Notes under the pieces: model-generated
What the model was told of the DNA's origin: nothing
Database searches by the model: none
Seen by the model: the letters and a program-made list of their open reading frames with translations, nothing else
Shown: piece by piece, positions 1 through 5,823 of the stretch
How the letters are laid out: each line of letters starts with the position of its first letter
Position numbering within the stretch: the stretch's first letter is position 1
From: Gammaproteobacteria bacterium
GTDB taxonomy: Bacteria; Pseudomonadota; Gammaproteobacteria; Eutrophobiales; Eutrophobiaceae
NCBI GenBank assembly: GCA_003645215.1
Contig: QNEM01000140.1
Coordinates: 1 to 5,823 of the forward strand
Reading direction: 5' to 3'
DNA length: 5,823 bases
Made by a program: the position numbers and the translations under genes

Positions 1-852
1 CTGGATCAGGATGATTCACTGGCCTCAAGCGTAGTAGTTGATCTACGATTTCCAAGAACCGTAGTTGGTTTTATGGTCGGTGCCATGTTGGCCCTGGCCG
101 GTGCATTAATGCAGGTACTTTTACGCAACCCATTGGCTGAGCCATATGTATTAGGAGTATCAGGAGGTGCATCTGCCGCGGTATTGGTAGCGATGTTGTT
201 TGGATTGAGTGGCATCCTTATTTCAGGCAGTGCTTTTTTGGGTGCAATGATCTCCATGTTACTGGTATTCGGTCTGGCCCATGGCAAGGGTGACTGGAGT
301 CCTGCTCGTCTATTACTGACAGGCGTGGTGATTGCCGCAGGCTGGGGTGCATTGATCAGCTTAATCCTGTCGATAACCCAGGGCACACAACTGCGGGGCA
401 TGTTGTTCTGGCTGATGGGGGATTTGAGTTACGCACATTACACGCACTGGGCATTAATCGTATTGATTGTTTGTCTTGTGGTTTCGATGATGATTTCAAG
501 AAACCTGAATATACTGGCCAGGGGCGAGTTGCAGGCGGCAACCCTGGGTGTTTCTCCTAAAAAGATTCGTTACCTTATTTATTTTCTTTCATCCCTGTTG
601 GCCGCAACTGCAGTGACATTGGCGGGCAACGTCGGTTTTGTCGGATTAATCGTACCGCACGCGATTCGTTTAATGGTGGGCAGTGACCACAGGATCCTTC
701 TGCCTGCGGCATTCCTGCTTGGTGGTTGCCTGGTGATGCTGGCAGATTGTCTGGCAAGAACAATTATTGCGCCTCAACAACTTCCAGTCGGTGTGCTGAC
801 TGCGATTATTGGTATTCCTGTGTTCCTGGTTTTACTGAGACGACAATCATGA
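1..852 (+). CDS. btuC: Vitamin B12 (cobalamin) ABC transporter permease, FecCD/BtuC family; 5' end missing
   Basis: Inner-membrane permease that would form a homodimeric channel for cobalamin, fed by BtuF and driven by BtuD. The reading frame is open from the first base, so the gene enters from the left. The visible part is 283 residues, against about 326 for E. coli BtuC, so roughly 40-50 N-terminal residues are missing. Seen: the family motifs LRFPR (visible residues 15-19) and RNPLAEP (42-48) followed by LGVSGGA, then alternating long hydrophobic helices. Near the C-terminus are the conserved GNVGFVGLIVPHAIRL stretch and PVGVLTAIIGIPVFLVLL, which end the FecCD fold. The stop TGA overlaps the ATG of btuD, so the two are translationally coupled. 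FecCD permeases also serve haem and siderophores. Assignment to B12 rests mainly on the adjacent BtuF-like protein. Any cobalamin riboswitch or promoter lies outside the window. Confidence 0.9.
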   Translation: MDQDDSLASSVVVDLRFPRTVVGFMVGAMLALAGALMQVLLRNPLAEPYVLGVSGGASAAVLVAMLFGLSGILISGSAFLGAMISMLLVFGLAHGKGDWSPARLLLTGVVIAAGWGALISLILSITQGTQLRGMLFWLMGDLSYAHYTHWALIVLIVCLVVSMMISRNLNILARGELQAATLGVSPKKIRYLIYFLSSLLAATAVTLAGNVGFVGLIVPHAIRLMVGSDHRILLPAAFLLGGCLVMLADCLARTIIAPQQLPVGVLTAIIGIPVFLVLLRRQS

Positions 853-1622
853 ATTTGCTGCAAACGAAATCACTGACTGTTTCAATCGCCGGGAAACCGA
901 TTTGCAATGATCTGGATGTGGAAATGCAACGCGGTGAATGTTGGACCATATTGGGTGGCAATGGTGCAGGTAAAACAACCTTGTTGCATACCTTTGCCGG
1001 ATTGAGAACTGCTGATGAAGGTCAGATTGATTTTGCAGATAAGTTACTGGAACACTGGCCACGAAAATTATTATCCCAAAAACTGGGATTACTGTTACAG
1101 GACAGCAACGATATCTTTCCCAGCACAGTTCTGGAAACTGTAATGATAGGACGGCATCCACATCTGAAGTTCTGGGAGATGGAAAGTCAAAGCGATTTTG
1201 ATATTGCCAGGCAGGCGTTAGCCGATGTCTCTCTTGAAGATGTCCATGACAGGCAGGTGAATACATTATCCGGTGGTGAGCGACGGCGTTTGGCCATCGC
1301 AACATTACTGGTACAGAATCCTGAATTATTCTTGCTTGATGAACCTACCAATCATCTGGATATGCGTTATCAAATCACGCTACTGGAAATGTTGATCAGA
1401 AAGGCAAAGGAACAGGATGGTTGTATTTGTATGGTCTTGCATGATGCCAACCTGGCAAGAAGATACAGTACGCATATCATGTTGATGATCAGTCCAGATG
1501 ATATTGTTACCGGCAAGGTAGATGATGTCTTAACGGAAGAAAATCTTGCCAGGCTTTATCAATTTCCCATCAAATCCGTAGAAACCGAATCGGGGCGTGT
1601 GTTTTTACCGGGCACTTTGTAA
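849..1622 (+). CDS. btuD: Vitamin B12 ABC transporter ATP-binding protein BtuD
   Basis: Cytoplasmic ATPase subunit of the cobalamin importer, 257 residues, full length for the family. Seen: Walker A GGNGAGKT (residues 36-43), Q-loop glutamine in LLLQD (Q84), ABC signature LSGGE (140-144) followed by RRR, Walker B LFLLDE (160-165), D-loop HLD (169-171) and H-loop histidine in VLHDAN (H198). All catalytic elements are intact. The ATG start is the one in the ATGA overlap with the permease stop. The frame stays open further upstream, but that would bury the start inside btuC and add residues unlike the family. The last 18 bp overlap the 3' end of btuF on the other strand. The nucleotide-binding domain alone cannot separate cobalamin from haem or siderophore import, so the substrate is inferred from the neighbours. 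Confidence 0.93.
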   Translation: MNLLQTKSLTVSIAGKPICNDLDVEMQRGECWTILGGNGAGKTTLLHTFAGLRTADEGQIDFADKLLEHWPRKLLSQKLGLLLQDSNDIFPSTVLETVMIGRHPHLKFWEMESQSDFDIARQALADVSLEDVHDRQVNTLSGGERRRLAIATLLVQNPELFLLDEPTNHLDMRYQITLLEMLIRKAKEQDGCICMVLHDANLARRYSTHIMLMISPDDIVTGKVDDVLTEENLARLYQFPIKSVETESGRVFLPGTL

Positions 1623-2537
1623 TTGTTCACATAAAATCCGCGTGCCCTGTAGAATTCTGAACGTCTGCCGGTGAATCAGATCAGGGGGAATATGATATAG
1701 ATGATTGTTTCTGGCTGCCTTGATCGTTGGCCATTGCAGCCAGTCGTCCAGCCAGGGTGGACGTTGATCACCATTGCCTGTTCTACTCACGACACCGCTA
1801 GCGATAATGACATCCGGATTTGCTGAAATCACAGCTTCTATATTAATTTCCGGGGACAGGATGGGAAGCTCAGCAAAGACATTTCTTCCCCCGCAAATCT
1901 CAATCACTTTGCTCATCACATGTTGACCATTAATGGTGAACAGGGGTTGATTCCAGATCTCATAGAAGACACTAACGGAAGCCTGTCTACTGTATTCATT
2001 AATAATATCTGTTAGTTCATCTCTGAACTCCTGACTTTGCTGTTTTGCATAGTCATAACTTCCAGCCAATTTCCCCAGGTTTTCGACAGTGTGTGGTATG
2101 GCCTCCATATCTTCGGGTGAGGAGATATAGACAGTCAGGTTCAGATGGATAAGTTGTTCAATAAATTGATTATGTGATTGTCCACTTCCCCAGGCGACAA
2201 TCAAATCGGGTTGTAGCGAAAGAATTTTTTCAATGTCCAGGTGATTGGCATCACCAATGCGCGGAATTGATTTTGCTGATTCTGGATAATTGCTGTAATC
2301 ATCAACAGCTACGATTTTTTCTCCCGCACCCGCCGAATATATTAGTTCGGTAATATGTGGAGAAAGGCTGATTATCCTTTGCGCAGGCTGGTCTAGAACG
2401 ACAGGTCTTTTCGCATCGTCTATGACATGAATTTCTAGTGATTCAGTCGCCAGTGAATCAGTCGGGCATAATAAAAATGTTATGACCAGAAAAAACAGGG
2501 AGAATACGGGTATTTGATAATGGCGAATTATTGGCAA
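1605..2537 (-). CDS. btuF: Periplasmic cobalamin-binding protein BtuF (class III ABC substrate-binding protein)
   Basis: Captures vitamin B12 in the periplasm and delivers it to BtuCD. Seen: a signal peptide (MPIIRH, hydrophobic residues 11-23, likely signal peptidase I site SLA|TES after residue 30), then the TroA/BtuF-type fold: RIISLSPHITELIYSAGA, DDYSNYP, LQPDLIVAWGSG (tryptophan at the position of the BtuF ligand-site Trp), FYEIWNQPLFTING, ICGGRNVF and the C-terminal PPDLIHRQTFRILQG. Start choice: TTG at 2537 places the signal peptide at the N-terminus and gives 310 residues. A GTG at 2669 in the same frame would add 44 residues ahead of the signal peptide and overlap bamE by 62 bp, which is unlikely. 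No strong ribosome binding site supports either start. LLC (residues 22-24) is not a convincing lipobox. The gene lies 70 bp after bamE on the same strand and converges on btuD, so it is probably transcribed from the bamE side. Confidence 0.88.
   Translation of the reverse strand: MPIIRHYQIPVFSLFFLVITFLLCPTDSLATESLEIHVIDDAKRPVVLDQPAQRIISLSPHITELIYSAGAGEKIVAVDDYSNYPESAKSIPRIGDANHLDIEKILSLQPDLIVAWGSGQSHNQFIEQLIHLNLTVYISSPEDMEAIPHTVENLGKLAGSYDYAKQQSQEFRDELTDIINEYSRQASVSVFYEIWNQPLFTINGQHVMSKVIEICGGRNVFAELPILSPEINIEAVISANPDVIIASGVVSRTGNGDQRPPWLDDWLQWPTIKAARNNHLYHIPPDLIHRQTFRILQGTRILCEQLQSAR
2437..2466 (-). repeat. 15-bp in-frame tandem duplication at the BtuF signal-peptide cleavage site
   Basis: Two adjacent 15-bp units on the plus strand, AGTGATTCAGTCGCC (2437-2451) and AGTGAATCAGTCGGG (2452-2466), agree at 12 of 15 positions. 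Read on the minus strand they encode TDSLA then TESLE, spanning the predicted cleavage site SLA|TES. A third, dispersed similar segment (12 of 15 positions) lies at 2536-2550, just at the TTG start, where the frame reads ATESL. The tandem pair looks like a small slippage duplication; the third copy may be chance. Confidence 0.6.
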
Positions 2538-2566
2538 GGATTCAGTGGCCCAAAAAAACTTTATTA

Positions 2567-2598
2567 GGATAATTTTTGATTCGGATAATTTCTGATTT
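2567..2598. repeat. 16-bp tandem direct repeat in the bamE-btuF gap
   Basis: GGATAATTTTTGATTC (2567-2582) is followed immediately by GGATAATTTCTGATTT (2583-2598), matching at 14 of 16 positions, and then by a further GGAT (2599-2602). It fills about half of the 70-bp stretch between the bamE stop and the chosen btuF start. The 16-bp unit is not a multiple of three, which argues against this stretch being coding. It may be slippage-generated or a paired protein-binding site; no function is evident. Confidence 0.65.
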
Positions 2599-2607
2599 GG
2601 ATGGTTC

Positions 2608-3249
2608 CTAAAATTGATCCTGTGTTTGATCAAGGACCTCAAAATCACGTTCAACTTGTTCAGGATCACGGCCTGGCAGGGGCAGGGATGATTCTTCTAC
2701 TTGCACGTTAACGTCTTCTGACAGTGCATCGAGCATTTTTTCATCTTCTTTATCCCTGGATTGACCCGCCTTCTCGAGTTCAGCGTCAGTGGCAAACCAT
2801 CCACCAAACAACTTATCAAATAAACCTTTTTTCTTTCTATGTCCCGTAATAAGAATATTTGAAGGGGCCTCACTATCTTCATCAGTATAATACCTGTTAG
2901 CCGGTACGATATTACCTTCAATATGGGTCAACTTATCGTCTTTAAAAAACAATGCAACATGTCGTTGAGAGCGGGAACCACCACCTGGTTCGATACTATA
3001 GATATATTCCCAACGGTTACTGTGGAAAGGATCGACCAATAAGGGCGTTCCCATAACATATTTTACTTTTGCCTTGGTCATCCCAGGTTCAAGTTTGTCT
3101 AACATCGACTGTTCAATGACATTGCCCTGCTGGATATCGACACGGTATACGAATGGTATTTTTATAGTACCATCAGCGCGCCTGGCACAACCGGTGGTCT
3201 GGCCGGAAACGAGGATAGATAAAGTAATAAGTAAAAGAATCTTGTTCAA
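2608..3249 (-). CDS. bamE: Outer membrane protein assembly factor BamE (SmpA/OmlA lipoprotein) with long C-terminal tail
   Basis: Lipoprotein subunit of the BAM complex, which inserts beta-barrel proteins into the outer membrane. Seen: an N-terminal lipoprotein signal (hydrophobic residues 4-14, then TTGC with the acylated cysteine at C21 and Ala at +2, which does not signal inner-membrane retention). The BamE core follows at about 34-114: VYRVDIQQGNVI, LEPGMTKAKVKYVMGTPLL, DPFHSNRWEYIYSIEPGGG and a closing LFFKDDKLTHIEG. The start is TTG with a modest upstream GGA. No ATG is available in this frame before the upstream stop, and the TTG places the signal peptide exactly. The protein is 213 residues against 113 in E. 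coli. The extra 100 or so residues hold a basic/hydrophobic patch (KKKGLFDKLFGGWF, 139-152) and then a strongly acidic tail. Tails of varying length also occur in the Pseudomonas protein OmlA. The gene is divergent from fur, as in Pseudomonas. Confidence 0.93.
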   Translation of the reverse strand: MNKILLLITLSILVSGQTTGCARRADGTIKIPFVYRVDIQQGNVIEQSMLDKLEPGMTKAKVKYVMGTPLLVDPFHSNRWEYIYSIEPGGGSRSQRHVALFFKDDKLTHIEGNIVPANRYYTDEDSEAPSNILITGHRKKKGLFDKLFGGWFATDAELEKAGQSRDKEDEKMLDALSEDVNVQVEESSLPLPGRDPEQVERDFEVLDQTQDQF

Positions 3250-3300
3250 TATAGAAATTCCAGTTGTAAAGGCCTGCGGCAGCTGTGGTTAGTGGCTGAA

Positions 3301-3316
3301 ACGATAATTGTATCGT
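3301..3316. promoter_or_regulatory. Perfect inverted repeat (candidate operator) between bamE and fur
   Basis: ACGATA and TATCGT are perfect reverse complements separated by ATTG. The element lies 51 bp upstream of the bamE start and about 40 bp upstream of the fur -35 candidate. On the minus strand it contains TACAAT (3312-3307), one mismatch from a sigma70 -10 box, but no good -35 stands at the right distance, so the bamE promoter remains unassigned. It resembles a Fur box only at its GATAAT end and matches poorly overall. A binding site for another regulator, or chance, are both possible. Confidence 0.35.
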
Positions 3317-3354
3317 AATGTAAAGCAAAGGACACCTTATGCGAGCCAGGCGGC

Positions 3355-3383
3355 AGGACATCAGACTATGATTTCAGTATAAT
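3355..3383 (+). promoter_or_regulatory. Probable sigma70 promoter of fur
   Basis: A perfect -10 hexamer TATAAT (3378-3383) stands 17 bp after AGGACA (3355-3360), which matches four of six bases of the -35 consensus TTGACA. Transcription would start near 3390 and give a leader of about 40 bases before the fur TTG. The position and spacing are right; activity is inferred. Confidence 0.6.
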
Positions 3384-3420
3384 TAGCCGGCAGTTTAGCT
3401 CAATTTTGCTCATTCATGAG

Positions 3421-3426
3421 GGAGGG
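3421..3426 (+). promoter_or_regulatory. Strong ribosome binding site that fixes the fur start
   Basis: GGAGGG lies 6 bases before the TTG at 3433. An alternative in-frame TTG at 3406 has no such site and would place the Shine-Dalgarno sequence inside the coding region. A small hairpin-capable repeat, CTCAT-TC-ATGAG (3409-3420), directly abuts this site. Confidence 0.8.
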
Positions 3427-3432
3427 CAATCA

Positions 3433-3843
3433 TTGGAAACACAAGATTTAAAAAATGTCGGACTCAAGGCGACCTTGCCGAGATTACGTATTCTTCAGAT
3501 CATGGAAGAAACCGATCAAAAACACCTGAGTGCAGAAGATGTTTACAAGGCCTTGTTGGAACTAAACGAAGATGTGGGACTGGCCACCGTTTATCGTGTA
3601 TTGACCCAGTTTGAAGCGGCCGGGCTGGTGATTCGGCATAATTTTGATTCCGGTCATTCAGTATTTGAACTTAACAGCGGTGGGCATCATGACCATATGG
3701 TCTGTATGAAGACGGGCAAGGTCATCGAATTCAAGAATGAGGAAATCGAACGATTACAAAAGGAAATTGCCGAGCAGTATGGATATAAGCTGGAAGAACA
3801 CAGCCTGGTGCTTTATGTGACTCCGAAGGAGGAGGATAGTTGA
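3433..3843 (+). CDS. fur: Ferric uptake regulator Fur
   Basis: Iron-responsive dimeric DNA-binding repressor, 136 residues from TTG 3433, close to the 134 of Pseudomonas Fur. Seen: a winged-helix domain with GLKATLPRLRIL (10-21), HLSAEDVYKALLE (31-43) and the recognition segment VGLATVYRVLTQFE (48-61), then the metal-binding dimer domain with HHDHMVC (85-91) and GKVIEF (95-100). By alignment to E. coli Fur, both sets of metal ligands are present: H31, E79, H86, H88, E99 and H85, D87, E106, H123. The only cysteine is C91. The second Cys of the CxxC pair is Thr94 and there are no C-terminal cysteines, as in Pseudomonas Fur, so no structural Cys4 zinc site is expected. The protein should still regulate normally. 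It is divergent from bamE and convergent with recN 7 bp away. I see no convincing Fur box in its own promoter. Confidence 0.96.
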   Translation: METQDLKNVGLKATLPRLRILQIMEETDQKHLSAEDVYKALLELNEDVGLATVYRVLTQFEAAGLVIRHNFDSGHSVFELNSGGHHDHMVCMKTGKVIEFKNEEIERLQKEIAEQYGYKLEEHSLVLYVTPKEEDS

Positions 3844-3850
3844 GTCGTCG

Positions 3851-5512
3851 CTAGTTTCTTAACATCTCTTCTGCATGAGCCAGGGTCTGTTCTGTAATCT
3901 TCACACCGCCCAGCATTCGGGCAATTTCATCAATTCTTTCTCCATCATTCAATTCACCAACACGAGTCAATGTTGTGCCTGCATGCGTTGCCTTGGCAAC
4001 TTGTAAATGGTGATCCCCTTGCGAGGCGACCTGTGCCAGATGTGTGACGCAAAAGACCTGTCGTTTGTCAGACAGGCTGTGTAAAAGCTTACCAACAATT
4101 TCGGCGACACCGCCGCCGATGCCACTATCTACTTCATCAAATATCAGTGTTGGAATGCCCTTGTCCTTACTCCCTGTGACCTGGATCGCCAGGCTAATAC
4201 GGGACAACTCACCGCCAGAGGCAACTTTACTCAAGGGCTGTAACGGCTGGCCGGGATTCAGTGAAACCAGGTAATCAATTTTATCCATGCCATTTTGTAG
4301 TGGTGTGTCTTTCTCAATCTCGTTGACCTCGATTGAGAATTTCCCGCCGGGCATTCCCAGATCATTCAGTTTTCTGGAAATATCATGGCTGAGTTTCTGG
4401 GCCGCCTGTTGTCGACACTGGTTTAATTTTCTGGCTGCCTTGTGGTAGTTATTAACGGAGGACTGTTGTAGAGCGATCAATTCCTTAAAACGAGCTTCAC
4501 TGTTTTCCAGTTTGTGTAATTCATCTTCCAGCGTAGCAAGATGCTCACCCAGTGCTTCAGGCTGGATCTTGTGTTTACGTGCCATGTCATGAAAGGCAGT
4601 AAGCAGATCTTCAACCATTTTCAGCTGCTCGGGATCAAGTTCAAGTCTGTCCAGGTAATGACGTAATTCATCACTGGCTTCACCAATCTGGATTGATGCG
4701 CCATTCAGTAATTCAATCACAGTCGTTAATGATGGATCGAATTTTTGAATATCCTCAAGTTCATCCAGGTTATGGCTGATCTGGCCCTGGGTTGAACGCT
4801 CGTCTTCAGAAAGTTGTTGCAGAGTTTGTTGGCACACTTCAAGCAAGCGATTGGCATTGGCCAATTTGCCATATTCTTTTTCAACCTCGCTGAATTTTGA
4901 TTCTCCCGGGTTAAGTGCCTGCAACTCCTGAATCTGGTATTGAAGTAGTTCGATCTGGGCATCATGGTCGCGGTTATCTCCGCTCAATGCCTGTAGTTCG
5001 ATTTCGTTGGCATTCCAGGTCTTCCAGGCGTCTTTGACTTCATTTAATTGCTGCGGATGATTGCCGAATTCATCAAGAAGGTTTCTTTGAACATCTGCTT
5101 TTAGCAGAGATTGATGTGCATGCTGACCATGAATGTCCACCATACATTCACCCAGTGAACGTAATAATTGTGCCGGCACAGAACTGCCATTGACATAAGC
5201 TCGTGAGCGTCCATCTTTATTAATCACCCGCCGCAGTATCAACTCATCCTCGCAATCGATTTCCTGTTCAGCCAAGGCGGACTGGATCTCCTTGTCATCT
5301 TCGATATCAAAGATTGCGGTTATTTCAGTTCGTTCACATCCAGCTCGAACAATGCCGCTATCCGAGCGATCACCTAACACCAGCCCAAGTGCGCCAACCA
5401 TAATAGATTTACCGGCACCTGTTTCACCGGTGAAAACTGTCATGCCATGATTAAATGGAATATCCAGTTCTTCGATAACGGCAAAATTCCTGATATGCAG
5501 GTGCTTCAGCAA
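3851..5512 (-). CDS. recN: DNA repair protein RecN (SMC-like ATPase)
   Basis: Cytoplasmic SMC-family ATPase recruited to double-strand breaks, acting in recombinational repair. Seen: Walker A GETGAGKS (residues 29-36), DIHGQHAHQ (126-134), a long charged coiled-coil middle (about 150-370), then the C-terminal ATPase half with signature ASGGELS (431-437), Walker B TLIFDEVDSGIGG (455-467) and the switch histidine in VTHLAQVASQGDHH (H491). Length is 553 residues from the TTG at 5512, the same as E. coli RecN, and MLKHLHIRNFAVI matches the usual family N-terminus. A GTG at 5527 would add five residues. The ribosome binding site (AAGGAAG) is unusually close to the TTG, so the exact start is not settled. 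The start overlaps the nadK stop by 7 bp, so the two genes are probably co-transcribed. In many bacteria recN is LexA-controlled. No SOS box is visible next to it, as expected if the promoter lies upstream of nadK. Confidence 0.95.
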   Translation of the reverse strand: MLKHLHIRNFAVIEELDIPFNHGMTVFTGETGAGKSIMVGALGLVLGDRSDSGIVRAGCERTEITAIFDIEDDKEIQSALAEQEIDCEDELILRRVINKDGRSRAYVNGSSVPAQLLRSLGECMVDIHGQHAHQSLLKADVQRNLLDEFGNHPQQLNEVKDAWKTWNANEIELQALSGDNRDHDAQIELLQYQIQELQALNPGESKFSEVEKEYGKLANANRLLEVCQQTLQQLSEDERSTQGQISHNLDELEDIQKFDPSLTTVIELLNGASIQIGEASDELRHYLDRLELDPEQLKMVEDLLTAFHDMARKHKIQPEALGEHLATLEDELHKLENSEARFKELIALQQSSVNNYHKAARKLNQCRQQAAQKLSHDISRKLNDLGMPGGKFSIEVNEIEKDTPLQNGMDKIDYLVSLNPGQPLQPLSKVASGGELSRISLAIQVTGSKDKGIPTLIFDEVDSGIGGGVAEIVGKLLHSLSDKRQVFCVTHLAQVASQGDHHLQVAKATHAGTTLTRVGELNDGERIDEIARMLGGVKITEQTLAHAEEMLRN

Positions 5513-5823
5513 ACTTCCTTGCCCCACTGCAATTTGGCCCGCAGGATACTGAAATGGTCGTGGCCTTGAGGATGTATCAGTATGATTTTCTTGTCTTTTT
5601 TCTGGATACGGACGCGATCTCCCGGAGCCAGTTCACATGCAATATCACCATCGCAGGTCAAACGTGCATGATCGATTTCACGTGTGCCGACGACAATTTC
5701 AACCACGCTGTTGCCATCAATCACAATCGGTCGATTGGTAAGTGTATGTGGACAAATGGGCACCAGCGCCAGGGCATCCAGAGAAGGATGCAAAATTGGA
5801 CCGCCTCCAGAAAGCGCATAGGC
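5506..5823 (-). CDS. nadK: NAD kinase, C-terminal part (gene continues beyond the right edge)
   Basis: Phosphorylates NAD to NADP using ATP (or polyphosphate in some members). Only the last 105 residues are in the window, about a third of the usual 290. Seen: the frame opens at the window edge with AYALSGGGPILHPSLDAL, matching the conserved substrate-binding stretch of NadK (normally preceded by the TPTGST motif, here outside). It is followed by LVPICPHTLTNRPIVIDGNS, a segment with LTCDGD, and a typical C-terminal end LIHPQGHDHFSILRAKLQWG. An apparent internal TTG at 5793 is not a start, because the conserved sequence continues upstream. The gene is followed directly by recN, a neighbour pairing also seen in E. 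coli. Confidence 0.93.
   Translation of the reverse strand, partial: AYALSGGGPILHPSLDALALVPICPHTLTNRPIVIDGNSVVEIVVGTREIDHARLTCDGDIACELAPGDRVRIQKKDKKIILIHPQGHDHFSILRAKLQWGKEVC

Noticed and set aside
847..1305. 152-codon minus-strand frame opposite btuD
   Set aside because: It lies entirely antisense to a well-supported ABC ATPase gene and has no family-like motif.
1610..1647. Inverted repeat GGGCAC/GTGCCC at the btuD-btuF junction as a bidirectional terminator
   Set aside because: The arms are only 6 bp with a 26-base loop, and no T-run follows on either strand.
2538..2669. Longer BtuF starting at GTG 2669
   Set aside because: It would put 44 residues before the signal peptide, overlap bamE and translate through a 16-bp tandem repeat that is not a multiple of three.
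3301..3319. Fur box upstream of fur and bamE
   Set aside because: Only the first GATAAT hexamer fits; fewer than half of the 19 consensus positions match.
3173..3361. Small minus-strand reading frame across the bamE 5' end and promoter region
   Set aside because: It overlaps bamE in another frame, shows no recognisable domain and occupies the promoter region; best explained as a chance open frame.
3678..3720. Fur lacking the second cysteine of the CxxC motif as a defective or novel regulator
   Set aside because: Pseudomonas-type Fur proteins have the same CxxT form and no Cys4 zinc site, and all His/Asp/Glu metal ligands are present.

Overview
This window carries seven protein-coding genes and very little spare DNA. 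It looks like chromosomal core sequence from a gammaproteobacterium of moderate GC. The divergent bamE/fur pair, with recN and nadK beside it, matches the arrangement known from Pseudomonas-type gammaproteobacteria. The Fur protein is also of the Pseudomonas type (CxxT in place of CxxC, no C-terminal cysteines), and BamE has a long C-terminal tail rather than the short enterobacterial form. I cannot name the genus.

Layout from left to right. Positions 1-1622 (+) hold the 3' part of a BtuC-type ABC permease and, overlapping its stop codon by ATGA, the ATPase BtuD. Positions 1605-2537 (-) hold the matching periplasmic cobalamin-binding protein BtuF. It runs towards btuCD and overlaps the end of btuD by 18 bp. 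Positions 2608-3249 (-) hold the outer-membrane assembly lipoprotein BamE, upstream of btuF on the same strand. The 3250-3432 interval is the shared promoter region between bamE (-) and fur (+). It has a good sigma70-like promoter for fur and a perfect small inverted repeat. Fur occupies 3433-3843 (+). It converges, with a 7-bp gap, on recN (3851-5512, -), whose start overlaps the end of nadK. NadK runs off the right edge, and the permease runs off the left.

The genes fall into three working groups. BtuF, BtuC and BtuD would form one vitamin B12 importer: BtuF captures cobalamin in the periplasm, BtuC carries it across the inner membrane and BtuD supplies ATP hydrolysis. Here the binding protein is transcribed apart from the other two, probably with bamE. 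BamE and Fur are envelope-assembly and iron-regulation housekeeping genes that share a promoter region. NadK (NADP supply) and RecN (SMC-like DNA-break repair) form a tight minus-strand pair.

I see no mobile element, CRISPR array, RNA gene or phage gene, and no new multi-gene system. The points worth a second look are local. There is a cluster of TTG start codons (fur, bamE, btuF, probably recN), two short tandem repeats around the 5' end of btuF, an operator-like palindrome between bamE and fur, two convergent gene pairs with no visible terminator, and a long charged tail on BamE.
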